Assembly: GCA_009763385.1 (NCBI GenBank)
Contig: CM019824.1
Location: 109,386,660-109,450,659 of the forward strand
Reading direction: 5' to 3'
Source: Coix lacryma-jobi var. lacryma-jobi
Taxonomy: Eukaryota > Streptophyta > Magnoliopsida > Poales > Poaceae
DNA length: 64,000 nucleotides
Made by a program: the position numbers and the translations under genes. Numbering within the stretch: the stretch's first letter is position 1; the number at the start of each line of letters is the position of its first letter. Shown piece by piece: positions 43,721-53,220 of this stretch. The notes below the pieces were generated by a model. That model saw only the letters and a list, made by a program, of their open reading frames with translations, had not been told where the DNA came from and searched no databases.

Positions 43721-43733
43721 TGGTAATCAGAGC
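43721..43733 (+). promoter_or_regulatory. E2 primer-binding site
   Basis: TGGTAATCAGAGC two bases after the LTR; equals the tRNA-iMet complement with one extra A. Confidence 0.75.
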
Positions 43734-43930
43734 AAGGTTCTTCGGTGAGAGACTTCTAATCCATTGCTGTTTTTAATTAATTTCCTATAGTCCAGAAAAG
43801 CCAAAAAAAATATAGTAGATTAGTTTTTTTTCCATAATCCTATTAAACCTTTGTGCCTTCGGAAAAAGTGTGTGTACCGAATTGCTCCTTTGTATTCTTT
43901 TGTTCATAAAATCAGATTTTGAGGTTGCCC

Positions 43931-43984
43931 AAAAAAAAAAAGAAAAAAAAAAGAAAAAAAAGAAAAAAAAAGAGAAAAGATTCA
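43931..43984 (+). repeat. A/G tract in E2 leader
   Basis: Fifty-odd bases of A runs broken by single G's. E3 has a purine tract at the equivalent place (31948-32027). Confidence 0.8.
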
Positions 43985-44413
43985 AAAGAAAAGGGGCTGT
44001 TTTTCATATTGATTTTAGGTTTGTTCCACCTTGTTTTCAGGGGTGTGCTGTGGTTTTCCTTTGTGTCCAGGCTCGCGTCTCTAGCACGGTCTAGCCTAGG
44101 ACCAGCACAGTACCGTCGTCGAACGTTTATTCAGCTCGCCTTTATAACTAACGTGCTGCTAGTTCGTTCCTTGTTTCAGCCCACCTATAGCTCCACATAC
44201 TCTACAGCTTGACAGGTCTTGTGCCGCAGCACCGATACACTTCATCCATTGCTGAAGACTTGTTGGTAGACGACCCCTCCTGTCAAGCAAGGTAAGAATT
44301 GGTAAGAACTTGTGTAACAAGTTGAGTGTGAGAGACTTGTTGTAGCTACATCCTAGTAGTTGTAGGGCTTTTATTTCTTCACTTGCCTTTCTTGTTGTCT
44401 TTGTTTTTGAACC

Positions 44414-47400
44414 ATGACAGGGGGAGATGATGATAACGAAACACTACATACACCTCGCACTAAGGGCATCATACAACATTTTGAAAGGAAGGTGAAGCTG
44501 CACACAGAGGGACTTGATACTGACTTGCAGGTGACAAATGAAAAGCTGGGGCAGTTGGAGGCTACGCAGATGGCCACAAACAACAAGCTTACAAGTTTGG
44601 AGGAATCCGTTGCTAGTGTGGACAAAAGCCTTGCTGCTCTTCTAAGGCGATTTGATGACTTCCACACCGAAGATAAAGAGAAGCATAAAGAAGAAAAGGA
44701 GGGAGATCGAGAGCACGGTAGTCATGAAGATGACTACACTGCTGATACTGAGCATGATGATCCAGACGCTCGTGATCGACGACGCCTACGTCACAACCGT
44801 AGAGGTATGGGTGGCAACCGCCGACGCGAGGTACACAATAATGATGATGCTTTCAGTAAGATTAAATTTAAGATACCTCCTTTTGATGGTAAATATGACC
44901 CTGATGCCTACATTACTTGGGAGATTGCTGTTGATCAAAAGTTTGCATGTCATGAATTTCTTGAGACTACACGTGTTAGGGCTGCTACTAGTGAGTTTAC
45001 GGATTTTGCTTCTGTTTGGTGGATAAAATATGGAAAGAAAAATCCTAATAACTTACCTAGAACTTGGGATGCGCTGAAACGAGCCATGAGAGCTAGATTT
45101 GTTCCATCTTACTATGCCCGTGATATGATAAATAAGTTGCAGCAATTGAGACAAGGTGCTAAAAGTGTAGAAGAATATTATCAGGAATTACAAACGAGTA
45201 TGTTGCGTTGTAACCTAGAGGAGGATGAGGAACCGGCTATGGCTAGATTTTTGGGTGGGTTAAATCGGGAAATTCAGGACATCCTCGCTTACAAAGAATA
45301 CAATAGTGTAACCCGTTTGTTTCATCTTGCTTGTAAAGCTGAAAGGGAAGTGCAGGGACGACGTGCTAGCGCAAGGACTAATATTTCTGCAGGGAAGGCT
45401 AATTCATGGCAGCAACGCATGACTACAACTCCATCTACACGTATGTCTACTCCATCATCTAGTGACAAGTCTCGAGCTGCTCCCACAAATTCAGTTGCAA
45501 AGACGATGCAAAAGCCTGCTGCGAGTACTTCATCCGTGGCATTGACGGGCAGAACAAGCAACATACAATGTCACCGGTGCAAGGGATATGGACACATGAT
45601 GCGTGACTGTCCAAACAAGCGAGTTATGATTGTCAAAGATGATGGTGAGTGCTCATCTGCTAGTGATTTTGATGAAGACACGCTTGCACTGCTTGCGACT
45701 GACCATGCAGGTAATGAAGAACAAATAGAAGAACATATTAATGCAGGTGAAGCGGACCACTATGAAAGCTTGATCGTGCAGCGAGTGCTTAGTGCACAAA
45801 TGGAGAAGGCGGAGCAAAATCAGCGACATATTTTATTCCAAACAAAGTGTGTCATCAAAGAGCGTTCTTGCCGCATGATCATTGATGGAGGTAGCTGCAA
45901 CAACTTGGCAAGCAGCGATATGGTGCAGAAACTTGCCCTCAACACCAAACCACACCCGCATCCCTACTACATCCAATGGCTGAACAACAGTGGTAAGGCA
46001 AAGGTAACTAGACTTGTGAGAATCAATTTTTCCATCGGATCCTACAAAGATATTGTTGAATGTGATGTTGTGCCTATGCAAGCTTGTAACATTCTGCTAG
46101 GTAGACCTTGGCAATTTGATAGAGATTCTATGCATCATGGTAGATCAAATCAGTATTCTTTTCTATACCATGATCGAAAAATTGTGCTGCATCCTATGTC
46201 CCCTGAAACTATTATGCAAACTGATGTTGCAAGGGCTACTAAAGCAAAGAGCGAGAGCAGTAAAAATGATAAATCTGTAATTGGTAACAAAGATGAGATA
46301 AAACTAAAAGGACGTTGTATGATAGCTACCAAATCAGATATTAATGAGTTCAATGCATCCACTTCTGTTGCTTATGCTTTGATATGCAAGGATGCTTTGA
46401 TTTCAATTGAGGATATGCAATGTTCTTTGCCCCCTGCTGTTGCTAACGTTTTGCAGGAGTATTCCGATGTGTTTCCAAGTGCGGTACCAGCGGGGTTGCC
46501 ACCATTACGCGGGATTGAGCACCAAATTGATCTTATTCCTGGTGCGTATTTGCCAAACCGTGCGCCATACAGGACAAACGCGGAAGAAACAAAGGAAATT
46601 CAGCGACAAGTGCAAGAACTACTGGACAAAGGTTATGTGCGAGAATCCCTTAGCCCTTGTGCTGTTCCAGTAATTTTAGTGCCTAAGAAAGATGGAACAT
46701 GGCGTATGTGTGTTGATTGTAGAGCTATTAATAATATCACCATTCGATATCGACACCCTATTCCACGATTAGATGATATGCTAGATGAACTGAGTGGTGC
46801 TGTTGTGTTTTCAAAAGTTGATTTACGTAGTGGGTACCACCAGATTCGTATGAAATTGGGAGATGAATGGAAAACTGCTTTCAAAACTAAGTTCGGTTTA
46901 TATGAGTGGTTAGTCATGCCTTTTGGGTTAACTAATGCACCTAGTACTTTCATGAGATTAATGAACGAGGTTTTGCGTGCTTTCATTGGGAAATTTGTTG
47001 TCGTATATTTTGATGATATATTAATTTACAGCAAATCATTGGATGAACATCTTGATCATTTACGTGCTGTTTTTAATGCACTACGCGAGGCACGTTTATT
47101 TGGTAACCTTGAGAAGTGCACCTTTTGCACCGATCGAGTGTCTTTTCTTGGTTATGTTGTAACTCCACAGGGAATTGAGGTTGATCAAGCCAAGGTGGAA
47201 GCTATACAGGGATGGCCTGTCCCAAAGACTATCACCCAGGTGCGGAGTTTCCTAGGACTTGCTGGATTCTATCGTCGTTTTGTGAAGGATTTCAGCACCA
47301 TTGCTGCACCATTGAATGAGCTTACCAAGAAGGGGGTGCCTTTTGAGTGGGGCAAAACACAAGAGAATTCATTCGACATGTTGAAAGATAAGTTAACTCA

Positions 47401-49324
47401 TGCGCCTCTCCTACAACTTCCTGATTTTAATAAGACTTTTCAGCTTGAATGTGATGCTAGTGGAATTGGTCTGGGAGGTGTTTTGTTACAAGAGGGAAAA
47501 CCTATTGCATATTTTAGTGAGAAATTGAGTGGGCCTGTTCTCAATTATTCTACTTATGATAAAGAACTCTATGCTCTTGTTCGAACATTAGAGACATGGC
47601 AGCATTATTTGTGGCCCAAAGAGTTTGTTATCCATTCTGATCATGAATCTTTAAAACATATTCGTAGTCAAGGAAAACTGAATCGTAGGCATGCAAAATG
47701 GGTTGAATTTATTGAATCTTTTCCTTATATTATTAAACACAAGAAAGGGAAGGAGAATATTATTGCTGATGCTTTGTCACGGAGATATACTTTGCTGAAT
47801 CAACTTGATTATAAGATCTTTGGGTTAGAAACAATTAAGGACCAATATGTTCACGATGCCGATTTTAGAGACGTGTTGCTGCATTGTAAAGATGGAAAAG
47901 GATGGAACAAATTCATCGTTAGTGATGGGTTTGTGTTTAGAGCTAACAAGCTATGCATTCCAGCTAGCTCTGTTCGTTTGTTGTTGTTGCAGGAAGCACA
48001 TGGAGGTGGCTTGATGGGACATTTTGGAGCAAAGAAGACCGAGGACATACTTGCTGGTCATTTCTTTTGGCCAAGGATGAAGAGAGATGTGGAGAGGTTT
48101 GTTGCTCGTTGCACAACATGTCAAAAGGCAAAGTCACGGTTAAATCGCCACGGTTTGTATCTACCTCTTCCTGTTCCTAATGCTCCTTGGGAGGATATAT
48201 CTATGGATTTTGTGTTGGGATTACCAAGGACTAGGAGGGGACGTGATAGTATGTTTGTGGTTGTTGATAGATTTTCTAAGATGACACATTTCATACCATG
48301 TCATAAAACTGATGATGCTACAAATATTGCTGATTTGTTCTTTCGAGAAATTGTTCGCTTACATGGTGTGCCCAACACAATTGTTTCTGATCGTGATGCT
48401 AAATTTCTTAGTCATTTTTGGAAGACTTTGTGGTTTAAATTGGGGACTAAGCTTTTATTTTCCACCACTTGTCATCCCCAAACTGATGGTCAAACTGAAG
48501 TAGTAAATAGAACTTTATCCACTATGTTAAGGGCTGTTTTAAAGAAGAATATTAAGATGTGGGAAGAATGTTTGCCTCATATTGAGTTCGCTTATAATCG
48601 TTCATTGCATTCTACTACAAAAATGTGTCTTTTTGAGATTGTCTATGGCTTCTTGCCACGTGCTCCTATTGATTTAATGCCTTTGCCAAGTTCTGAAAAA
48701 ATGAATTTTGATGCTAAGCAACGTGCTGAATTGATGTTAAAATTGCATGAAGCCACTAAAGAAAACATAGAGCGCATGAATGCTAAGTACAAATGCGCTG
48801 GAGATAAAGGTAGAAAGCAATTGATTCTGGAACCTGGGGATTTGGTTTGGTTGCATTTGCGAAAAGATAGATTTCCAGAACTGAGAAAATCCAAATTGAT
48901 GCCTAGAGCTGATGGTCCTTTTAAAGTGCTGCAACGAATTAATGAGAATGCATATAAGCTTGATCTTCCTGCAGATTTTGGGGTTAGTCCCACATTTAAC
49001 ATTGTAGATTTGAAGCCTTATTTGGGTGAGGAAGATGAGCTTGAGTCGAGGACGACTCAAATGCAAGAAAGGGAGAATGATGAGGACATCAACACCAGCG
49101 ATACATCCTCTCCGACACAACCTATAGCTGGTCCTCTTACTCGTGCTCGTGCTCGTGCTCGTCAACTTAATCATCAAGTGAGTTCCATGATAAGCTCTTG
49201 TCTATCTTGTTTAGACAATGGAAACGCGTGCACTCTTGTTTTGATTAGGAACCAAGGAGAAGACCGAAAGGGAGAAGGACTCGCGCTAGCTGGATTCGGA
49301 CTGCAGCAAAGCACCAACTTGTGA
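44414..49324 (+). CDS. E2 Gag-Pol polyprotein (CRM-like)
   Basis: An unbroken 1636-residue frame. Residues 1-100 are helical and charged; Gag follows (FDGKYDPDAYITWEIAVDQKF near 150-175), with CCHC knuckle at 386-399 (C386, C389, H394, C399). The protease has DGGS at 491, where most relatives have DSGA or DTGA. Reverse transcriptase has YFDD at 865-868. RNase H starts about D1014. Integrase has H1196 and a CTTC zinc site, with catalytic D1265, D1326 and E1362. Residues 1555-1636 are encoded by the 3' LTR and include a basic TRARARARQ run. In CRM elements this end is linked to centromere targeting; that is family knowledge, not shown here. All key pol residues except the protease Ser are standard. 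Confidence 0.93.
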   Translation: MTGGDDDNETLHTPRTKGIIQHFERKVKLHTEGLDTDLQVTNEKLGQLEATQMATNNKLTSLEESVASVDKSLAALLRRFDDFHTEDKEKHKEEKEGDREHGSHEDDYTADTEHDDPDARDRRRLRHNRRGMGGNRRREVHNNDDAFSKIKFKIPPFDGKYDPDAYITWEIAVDQKFACHEFLETTRVRAATSEFTDFASVWWIKYGKKNPNNLPRTWDALKRAMRARFVPSYYARDMINKLQQLRQGAKSVEEYYQELQTSMLRCNLEEDEEPAMARFLGGLNREIQDILAYKEYNSVTRLFHLACKAEREVQGRRASARTNISAGKANSWQQRMTTTPSTRMSTPSSSDKSRAAPTNSVAKTMQKPAASTSSVALTGRTSNIQCHRCKGYGHMMRDCPNKRVMIVKDDGECSSASDFDEDTLALLATDHAGNEEQIEEHINAGEADHYESLIVQRVLSAQMEKAEQNQRHILFQTKCVIKERSCRMIIDGGSCNNLASSDMVQKLALNTKPHPHPYYIQWLNNSGKAKVTRLVRINFSIGSYKDIVECDVVPMQACNILLGRPWQFDRDSMHHGRSNQYSFLYHDRKIVLHPMSPETIMQTDVARATKAKSESSKNDKSVIGNKDEIKLKGRCMIATKSDINEFNASTSVAYALICKDALISIEDMQCSLPPAVANVLQEYSDVFPSAVPAGLPPLRGIEHQIDLIPGAYLPNRAPYRTNAEETKEIQRQVQELLDKGYVRESLSPCAVPVILVPKKDGTWRMCVDCRAINNITIRYRHPIPRLDDMLDELSGAVVFSKVDLRSGYHQIRMKLGDEWKTAFKTKFGLYEWLVMPFGLTNAPSTFMRLMNEVLRAFIGKFVVVYFDDILIYSKSLDEHLDHLRAVFNALREARLFGNLEKCTFCTDRVSFLGYVVTPQGIEVDQAKVEAIQGWPVPKTITQVRSFLGLAGFYRRFVKDFSTIAAPLNELTKKGVPFEWGKTQENSFDMLKDKLTHAPLLQLPDFNKTFQLECDASGIGLGGVLLQEGKPIAYFSEKLSGPVLNYSTYDKELYALVRTLETWQHYLWPKEFVIHSDHESLKHIRSQGKLNRRHAKWVEFIESFPYIIKHKKGKENIIADALSRRYTLLNQLDYKIFGLETIKDQYVHDADFRDVLLHCKDGKGWNKFIVSDGFVFRANKLCIPASSVRLLLLQEAHGGGLMGHFGAKKTEDILAGHFFWPRMKRDVERFVARCTTCQKAKSRLNRHGLYLPLPVPNAPWEDISMDFVLGLPRTRRGRDSMFVVVDRFSKMTHFIPCHKTDDATNIADLFFREIVRLHGVPNTIVSDRDAKFLSHFWKTLWFKLGTKLLFSTTCHPQTDGQTEVVNRTLSTMLRAVLKKNIKMWEECLPHIEFAYNRSLHSTTKMCLFEIVYGFLPRAPIDLMPLPSSEKMNFDAKQRAELMLKLHEATKENIERMNAKYKCAGDKGRKQLILEPGDLVWLHLRKDRFPELRKSKLMPRADGPFKVLQRINENAYKLDLPADFGVSPTFNIVDLKPYLGEEDELESRTTQMQERENDEDINTSDTSSPTQPIAGPLTRARARARQLNHQVSSMISSCLSCLDNGNACTLVLIRNQGEDRKGEGLALAGFGLQQSTNL
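49065..49077 (+). promoter_or_regulatory. E2 polypurine tract (inside the ORF)
   Basis: AAGAAAGGGAGAA directly before the 3' LTR, also read as codons. Confidence 0.8.
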
Positions 49325-49999
49325 CCGCCACCACGGTTGCATACGGATTCGGATTCAGGCGCTTCAGGACTTGTTGGAAAGCTTATCAAGTTTACTTTCA
49401 TATGAATCAAGTCTCACGTCAATATCTGTTGGGCAGCAGCGGCAATGATCCAATTACCGTCGACAGGTCTTGCTGTCCAGGGTGCTGCGTCACCTCATTT
49501 TGGGCTTATGGCCCATGTATCAAGTTGGGTCCATTAGGGACGCGTCCTAGGGTTGGAGGACGACCCCAACACCCTCCTAGTCGTCCTCTCCTCCTCTAAT
49601 ACCCCCCATAGCCGCCACAAATAGATTAGGTTTTGTTTAGATCAAGTTTAGCCTTAGCTACTTGCTTGTAGGCGCGCGTGCAGGATCAGCCGCCCGTCTC
49701 CTTGTCTTCGGAACCCCATTGTTGATTAAGATTCAGTTTGAAACCTTCAATTTCATCTTGCAAATTCAGTGCTTGTTTCCTCGTTCTTGCTAGTTCTTCG
49801 ATTGCTTGCAGGACGGGAGCCCTAGGGGCTGGTTGTCGCGCTCCACAAGATCGTGACGGCTATTGGACGTGGTGTATCGGTTGCTAAGGCGCGGTCTTGA
49901 GGGCTGTAGTCGGGCCGTGAACGTCATCTCCATCCACCAATCGAGTTATCCCCGTTTCTCATCGAAAGATCGGGCAAAAACCCTAGCGGGTTCGCATCA
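49078..49999 (+). repeat. E2 3' LTR
   Basis: 922 bp; the first 247 bp finish the polyprotein. Followed by AACAC. Confidence 0.92.
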
Positions 50000-50218
50000 A
50001 ACACCATGCGACACTTAGCCTAGTCTACCACCGTCTTCATTGTCCATCCTTTGAAAACCGAAACGATTTCCATCGCTAGGGGACATGAACTCCATATGCC
50101 CGTATCGTCGCCATTACCGTGACCTAACTCATCCCTGTTTATGCAAAACACACGTTAGTCACAGTAATCTTGTGTTTCATCCAATCACCGAAACCCACTA
50201 GGGGCCAAGATGCGTTCA
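50000..50218 (-). repeat. SIRE-like Copia 3' LTR, proximal part
   Basis: On the minus strand the LTR starts at 50218 with TGAACGCATCTTGGCCCC. It continues into E2's target duplication and resumes at 42802. Confidence 0.75.
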
Positions 50219-50233
50219 ATCTCCCCCTTTTTG
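50219..50233 (-). promoter_or_regulatory. SIRE-like polypurine tract
   Basis: Minus-strand CCAAAAAGGGGGAGAT directly before the LTR. Two further GGGGGAG runs lie just upstream (about 50560 and 50590). Confidence 0.75.
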
Positions 50234-50604
50234 GTGATTGATGACAACACGACCTCGAGTATATAGAGAAGAGGTTTTCAAATCATGACATGTATGAACT
50301 TGCGATGAATAAGGAAAATGATTAGAGGCAAGCTCATACATATCATGCCAACATCCTGCACTCAACAAGTTAGAGAGAATAGCAAGTGCAAGAGTAAAGA
50401 GCTCGAATACATAACAAGTGAGAATTAAGCATAGTGAGCACATACATGTCATGAGGTCCATAGCACACATATATAGCATAATAATGTGCAAAAGTTGTGA
50501 TATGTAAAGAGCGTATGTGAAACATAACATAGCAAAAGATCTGAAACCCTCTCACATCGCTCCCCCTATCGCTATACTCGACCAACTCTCCCCCTTTGGC
50601 ATCA

Positions 50605-53220
50605 AGCGCCAAACTAAGCGTTGGAGGGCGGAGGTGGCGCAGACGAGTCAGGTGCAGTCTCTGGAGAGCGCTGGGTGAACTCGAACTGCTGTAAGATAGC
50701 CTCAGAGTCTGAAGAGGACGAGCCCGTAGCCTGCTGACCCACAGGAAGCGAAAACTGTGGAGAAGTGGTCCGAGTCTACTCTGGCTGCTCTGACCGCTCA
50801 ACCTGCAGTGTCTGCTCTGCCTGCTCAGAAGTTGTCTCAGTCTCTGTAGTTGTGCCGGCCTAAGGGTCAGAGTGCGGAAGCTCTGGAATAGAGGCCAACA
50901 CAGGCTGCACTGACGTGGTCGTCTCTGACTGAACAGGCTCTATCTGCTCTGAAGATGTGACGGAGCTCGGTATGGTCTCGGTAGTGGAAGTCACCGGAGT
51001 CGTCGACGTCTGTACTTGGTCCTGAAGATCCGGCGTGGGAAACCCAGTGAGCTCACTGAAGCTGGCCGACAAGTCCCTCATCACTGTGGTGGTCGTCGCG
51101 TACAAGGAATCTGTCAGTCGGGGAGTGAAGCCAGTACGCAGTGGACTAAAGAGCGGGCCCCCGCTTGGAGGTGTAGTGAAGCTCGTAAACTGAGAAGAGC
51201 TGGGGCTGAAGGACTGCTGTGGCTGGCTAAACTGCTGCTACTGAGTGAACTGCTGTGGTGGAACTGGTGGCTGCCACTGAAGCTGCTGCTGCTGCTGAGG
51301 AGGCTGCTGCCACTGCCACTAAGGTGGACCACTCATGACCCGCTCCATGAAGCTCAGAGTCTGCTACTGAAGCTCCATCATCTGGCGCTGCAGGGCATAT
51401 GACCGCTCCTGGGCCTGCTGCTGTGCCAAGGCTTGTGCCTGAGCTAAGCGCTGCTGCTCCTGTGCAAGCCTCTGAACATCCTGAGTCACCATCCGTTGCT
51501 GCTCCTCCATCCGAGATAGAATCGCAAGGAGTGCGGGGTCGGAGGAAGCAGTACCACTCGTCCCAGCCTGAGAGTCGTGTTCACGAGGCTGGTAGTGCGG
51601 TGGGAGGTGGTAGTCCTCGTCTAAGCTGTCGGTGGGGTCGTCAGCCACGAACGTGTCCTCGCCCTCTAGGTCGGCAAGCTCCTGCTCTGCGAGGGCCCAG
51701 ATGGTCTCGTCCTGCTCCTGTGCTGACTCTGGCACCTCTAGTCACTGTCTGGAGCTGGACGGTGCCTCCTGCAGCTGCTGCCTGCGGTCCCGACCGTGTC
51801 CCAGAAGCTGACTCATGTTATAGGCGGGGAACACGGTCGCGGAGCCGGTGAGTGACTGATCTGGATGGCTCCCGGTGGTGGCAGCTACCTTCCAAAGTAG
51901 TTAGGAAATCTAGTGCATGTATGGTAGCTGCCTGCGGGCCTTGATGCCCTCTGCCACTGTATCCTCCATCTCACAGATGATCACATCCAAAATATCAAAC
52001 TCCTTCTACTGAATCAAATAAGAGAGAAGCTACAGCTAGAGTCTTGAGCTAGCCTCCTTGAAACCGACACGAGGGAGCAAGTTGTGCCTAAGGACCTCGT
52101 GGAGGATCTGAGCCACAGGAGTGAGATCCTTCGGCGCTCGACTCGAATCCTCCCCGAAGGGCTCTCTGAAGCAGGGGGGTACCAGGTCTGTGGGAGGCTG
52201 CTCTCCGCCGTGAGGGCATCGCGGTGGCTCTGTCCTGTCGTAGCACAGGTCATGAATCCTAGTCTGCGAGTGACGAAGGCCAAACCAGTATCTGATCTCT
52301 GAAGGAAACAACCTGAAGTGCTCGCCGCCAAACGCAAACTCAATCATCTCTCTGTCTGGGTGCACCCAAAGTGACGCATAAAACTGGAAGACCCAGTCCT
52401 CTATGTAGGAGCCAGACCGCCCCAACAGGTCTGTGAAACCGGGTAGGTAGGTGAGAGCGGGGCGGAGCTGCTCTGAAGCTGACATCAGGGCCTCCAGGGT
52501 GCAAACCCTCTGTGAACGTAGGCTGATCCCGGCGTTCCTGTAGCCTCTGTAAAAGTCCTCCTGCTGGACAGTGAAGAAGTTTGCCCCTGCCTGCTCCTGC
52601 CGCTCTCTCGGGAACCACTGCTCAACGGGGACTAGCCGGAGGGTCTGTATCTGCGAGCAAGTGGCTGCACGGAGGTCTAGCCATGGAGTCTGCGAGGGCG
52701 AACGCCTCGAGGGAGCACGTGCACCCCGTAGAGGGACATCGGGCCTGGGTGGCACCGCTGTCCGACGACGAGAGGACCGGCGCCTGGGTACCTCCTCAGG
52801 AACCTCCTCCTCTGCCTCTGCCTTTGCCTTAGCTGCCTCGGCCTCTGCCTGGCCCTGCTGCGAGCTCCGGGGCTCCACACCCGGAGAGGTGAAGGTCGTC
52901 CGATGACCGGCAGCCATGAGCGTGCCAGTCGGCGAATGGTGAAAGCTCTGGACCTCCTCAACTGCTTTGCGCTGCTCTAGAGACAGCTGATCCTGAACCC
53001 TCAATCCACCACCATGGCCTCCCTGCTCAGCATGCTCTGCATCGGCTGCAACCTCACGGGCCAGATCGGCCTCTAATGCTCTCTGATGCGCTTCCGGTGC
53101 GTGATCAACATCCCCTTCCCGGGCCTCTGACCGGAAGGGGGGGACGGGGAGGAGAGTCCCCCGGAGCACCGCCGACGTTCTTGCAGCGCATAGATGACAA
53201 GAACAGAGAAGCACTGCCAC
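50605..53220 (-). pseudogene. SIRE/Maximus env-like frame broken by C-to-T type stops
   Basis: On the minus strand one frame can be followed from 53220 to about 50605 without an obvious frameshift, but with about twelve stops. Features in order: Ala/Glu- and Arg-rich N-terminal part, a conserved block (RLVPVEQWFPRERQ, DWVFQFYASLWVHPDREMI, RYWFGLRHSQTRIHDLCY), then a Gln-rich coiled coil (RMEEQQRMVTQDVQRLAQEQ), then low-complexity Gln/Pro/Ser/Thr. In the family this lies 3' of pol and its role is unproven. Nine stops are TAG, two TGA and one TAA, all explicable as CAG, CGA or CAA changed by cytosine deamination. The true start is not determined. Confidence 0.65.

Larger units (their letters stand above)
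42803..49999 (+). mobile_element. E2: intact CRM-like chromovirus, 7.2 kb
   Basis: Complete element with perfect target duplications AACAC (42798-42802 and 50000-50004), inserted into the SIRE-like LTR. LTRs are 916 and 922 bp; I count six substitutions and one 6-bp GTGCTC-unit difference, so it is recent. The polyprotein is unbroken and runs into the 3' LTR. CRM assignment rests on the TGATGAGGACATCA LTR start, the reading frame extending into the LTR, and the pol sequence type. CRM elements favour centromeres in grasses. Confidence 0.9.
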
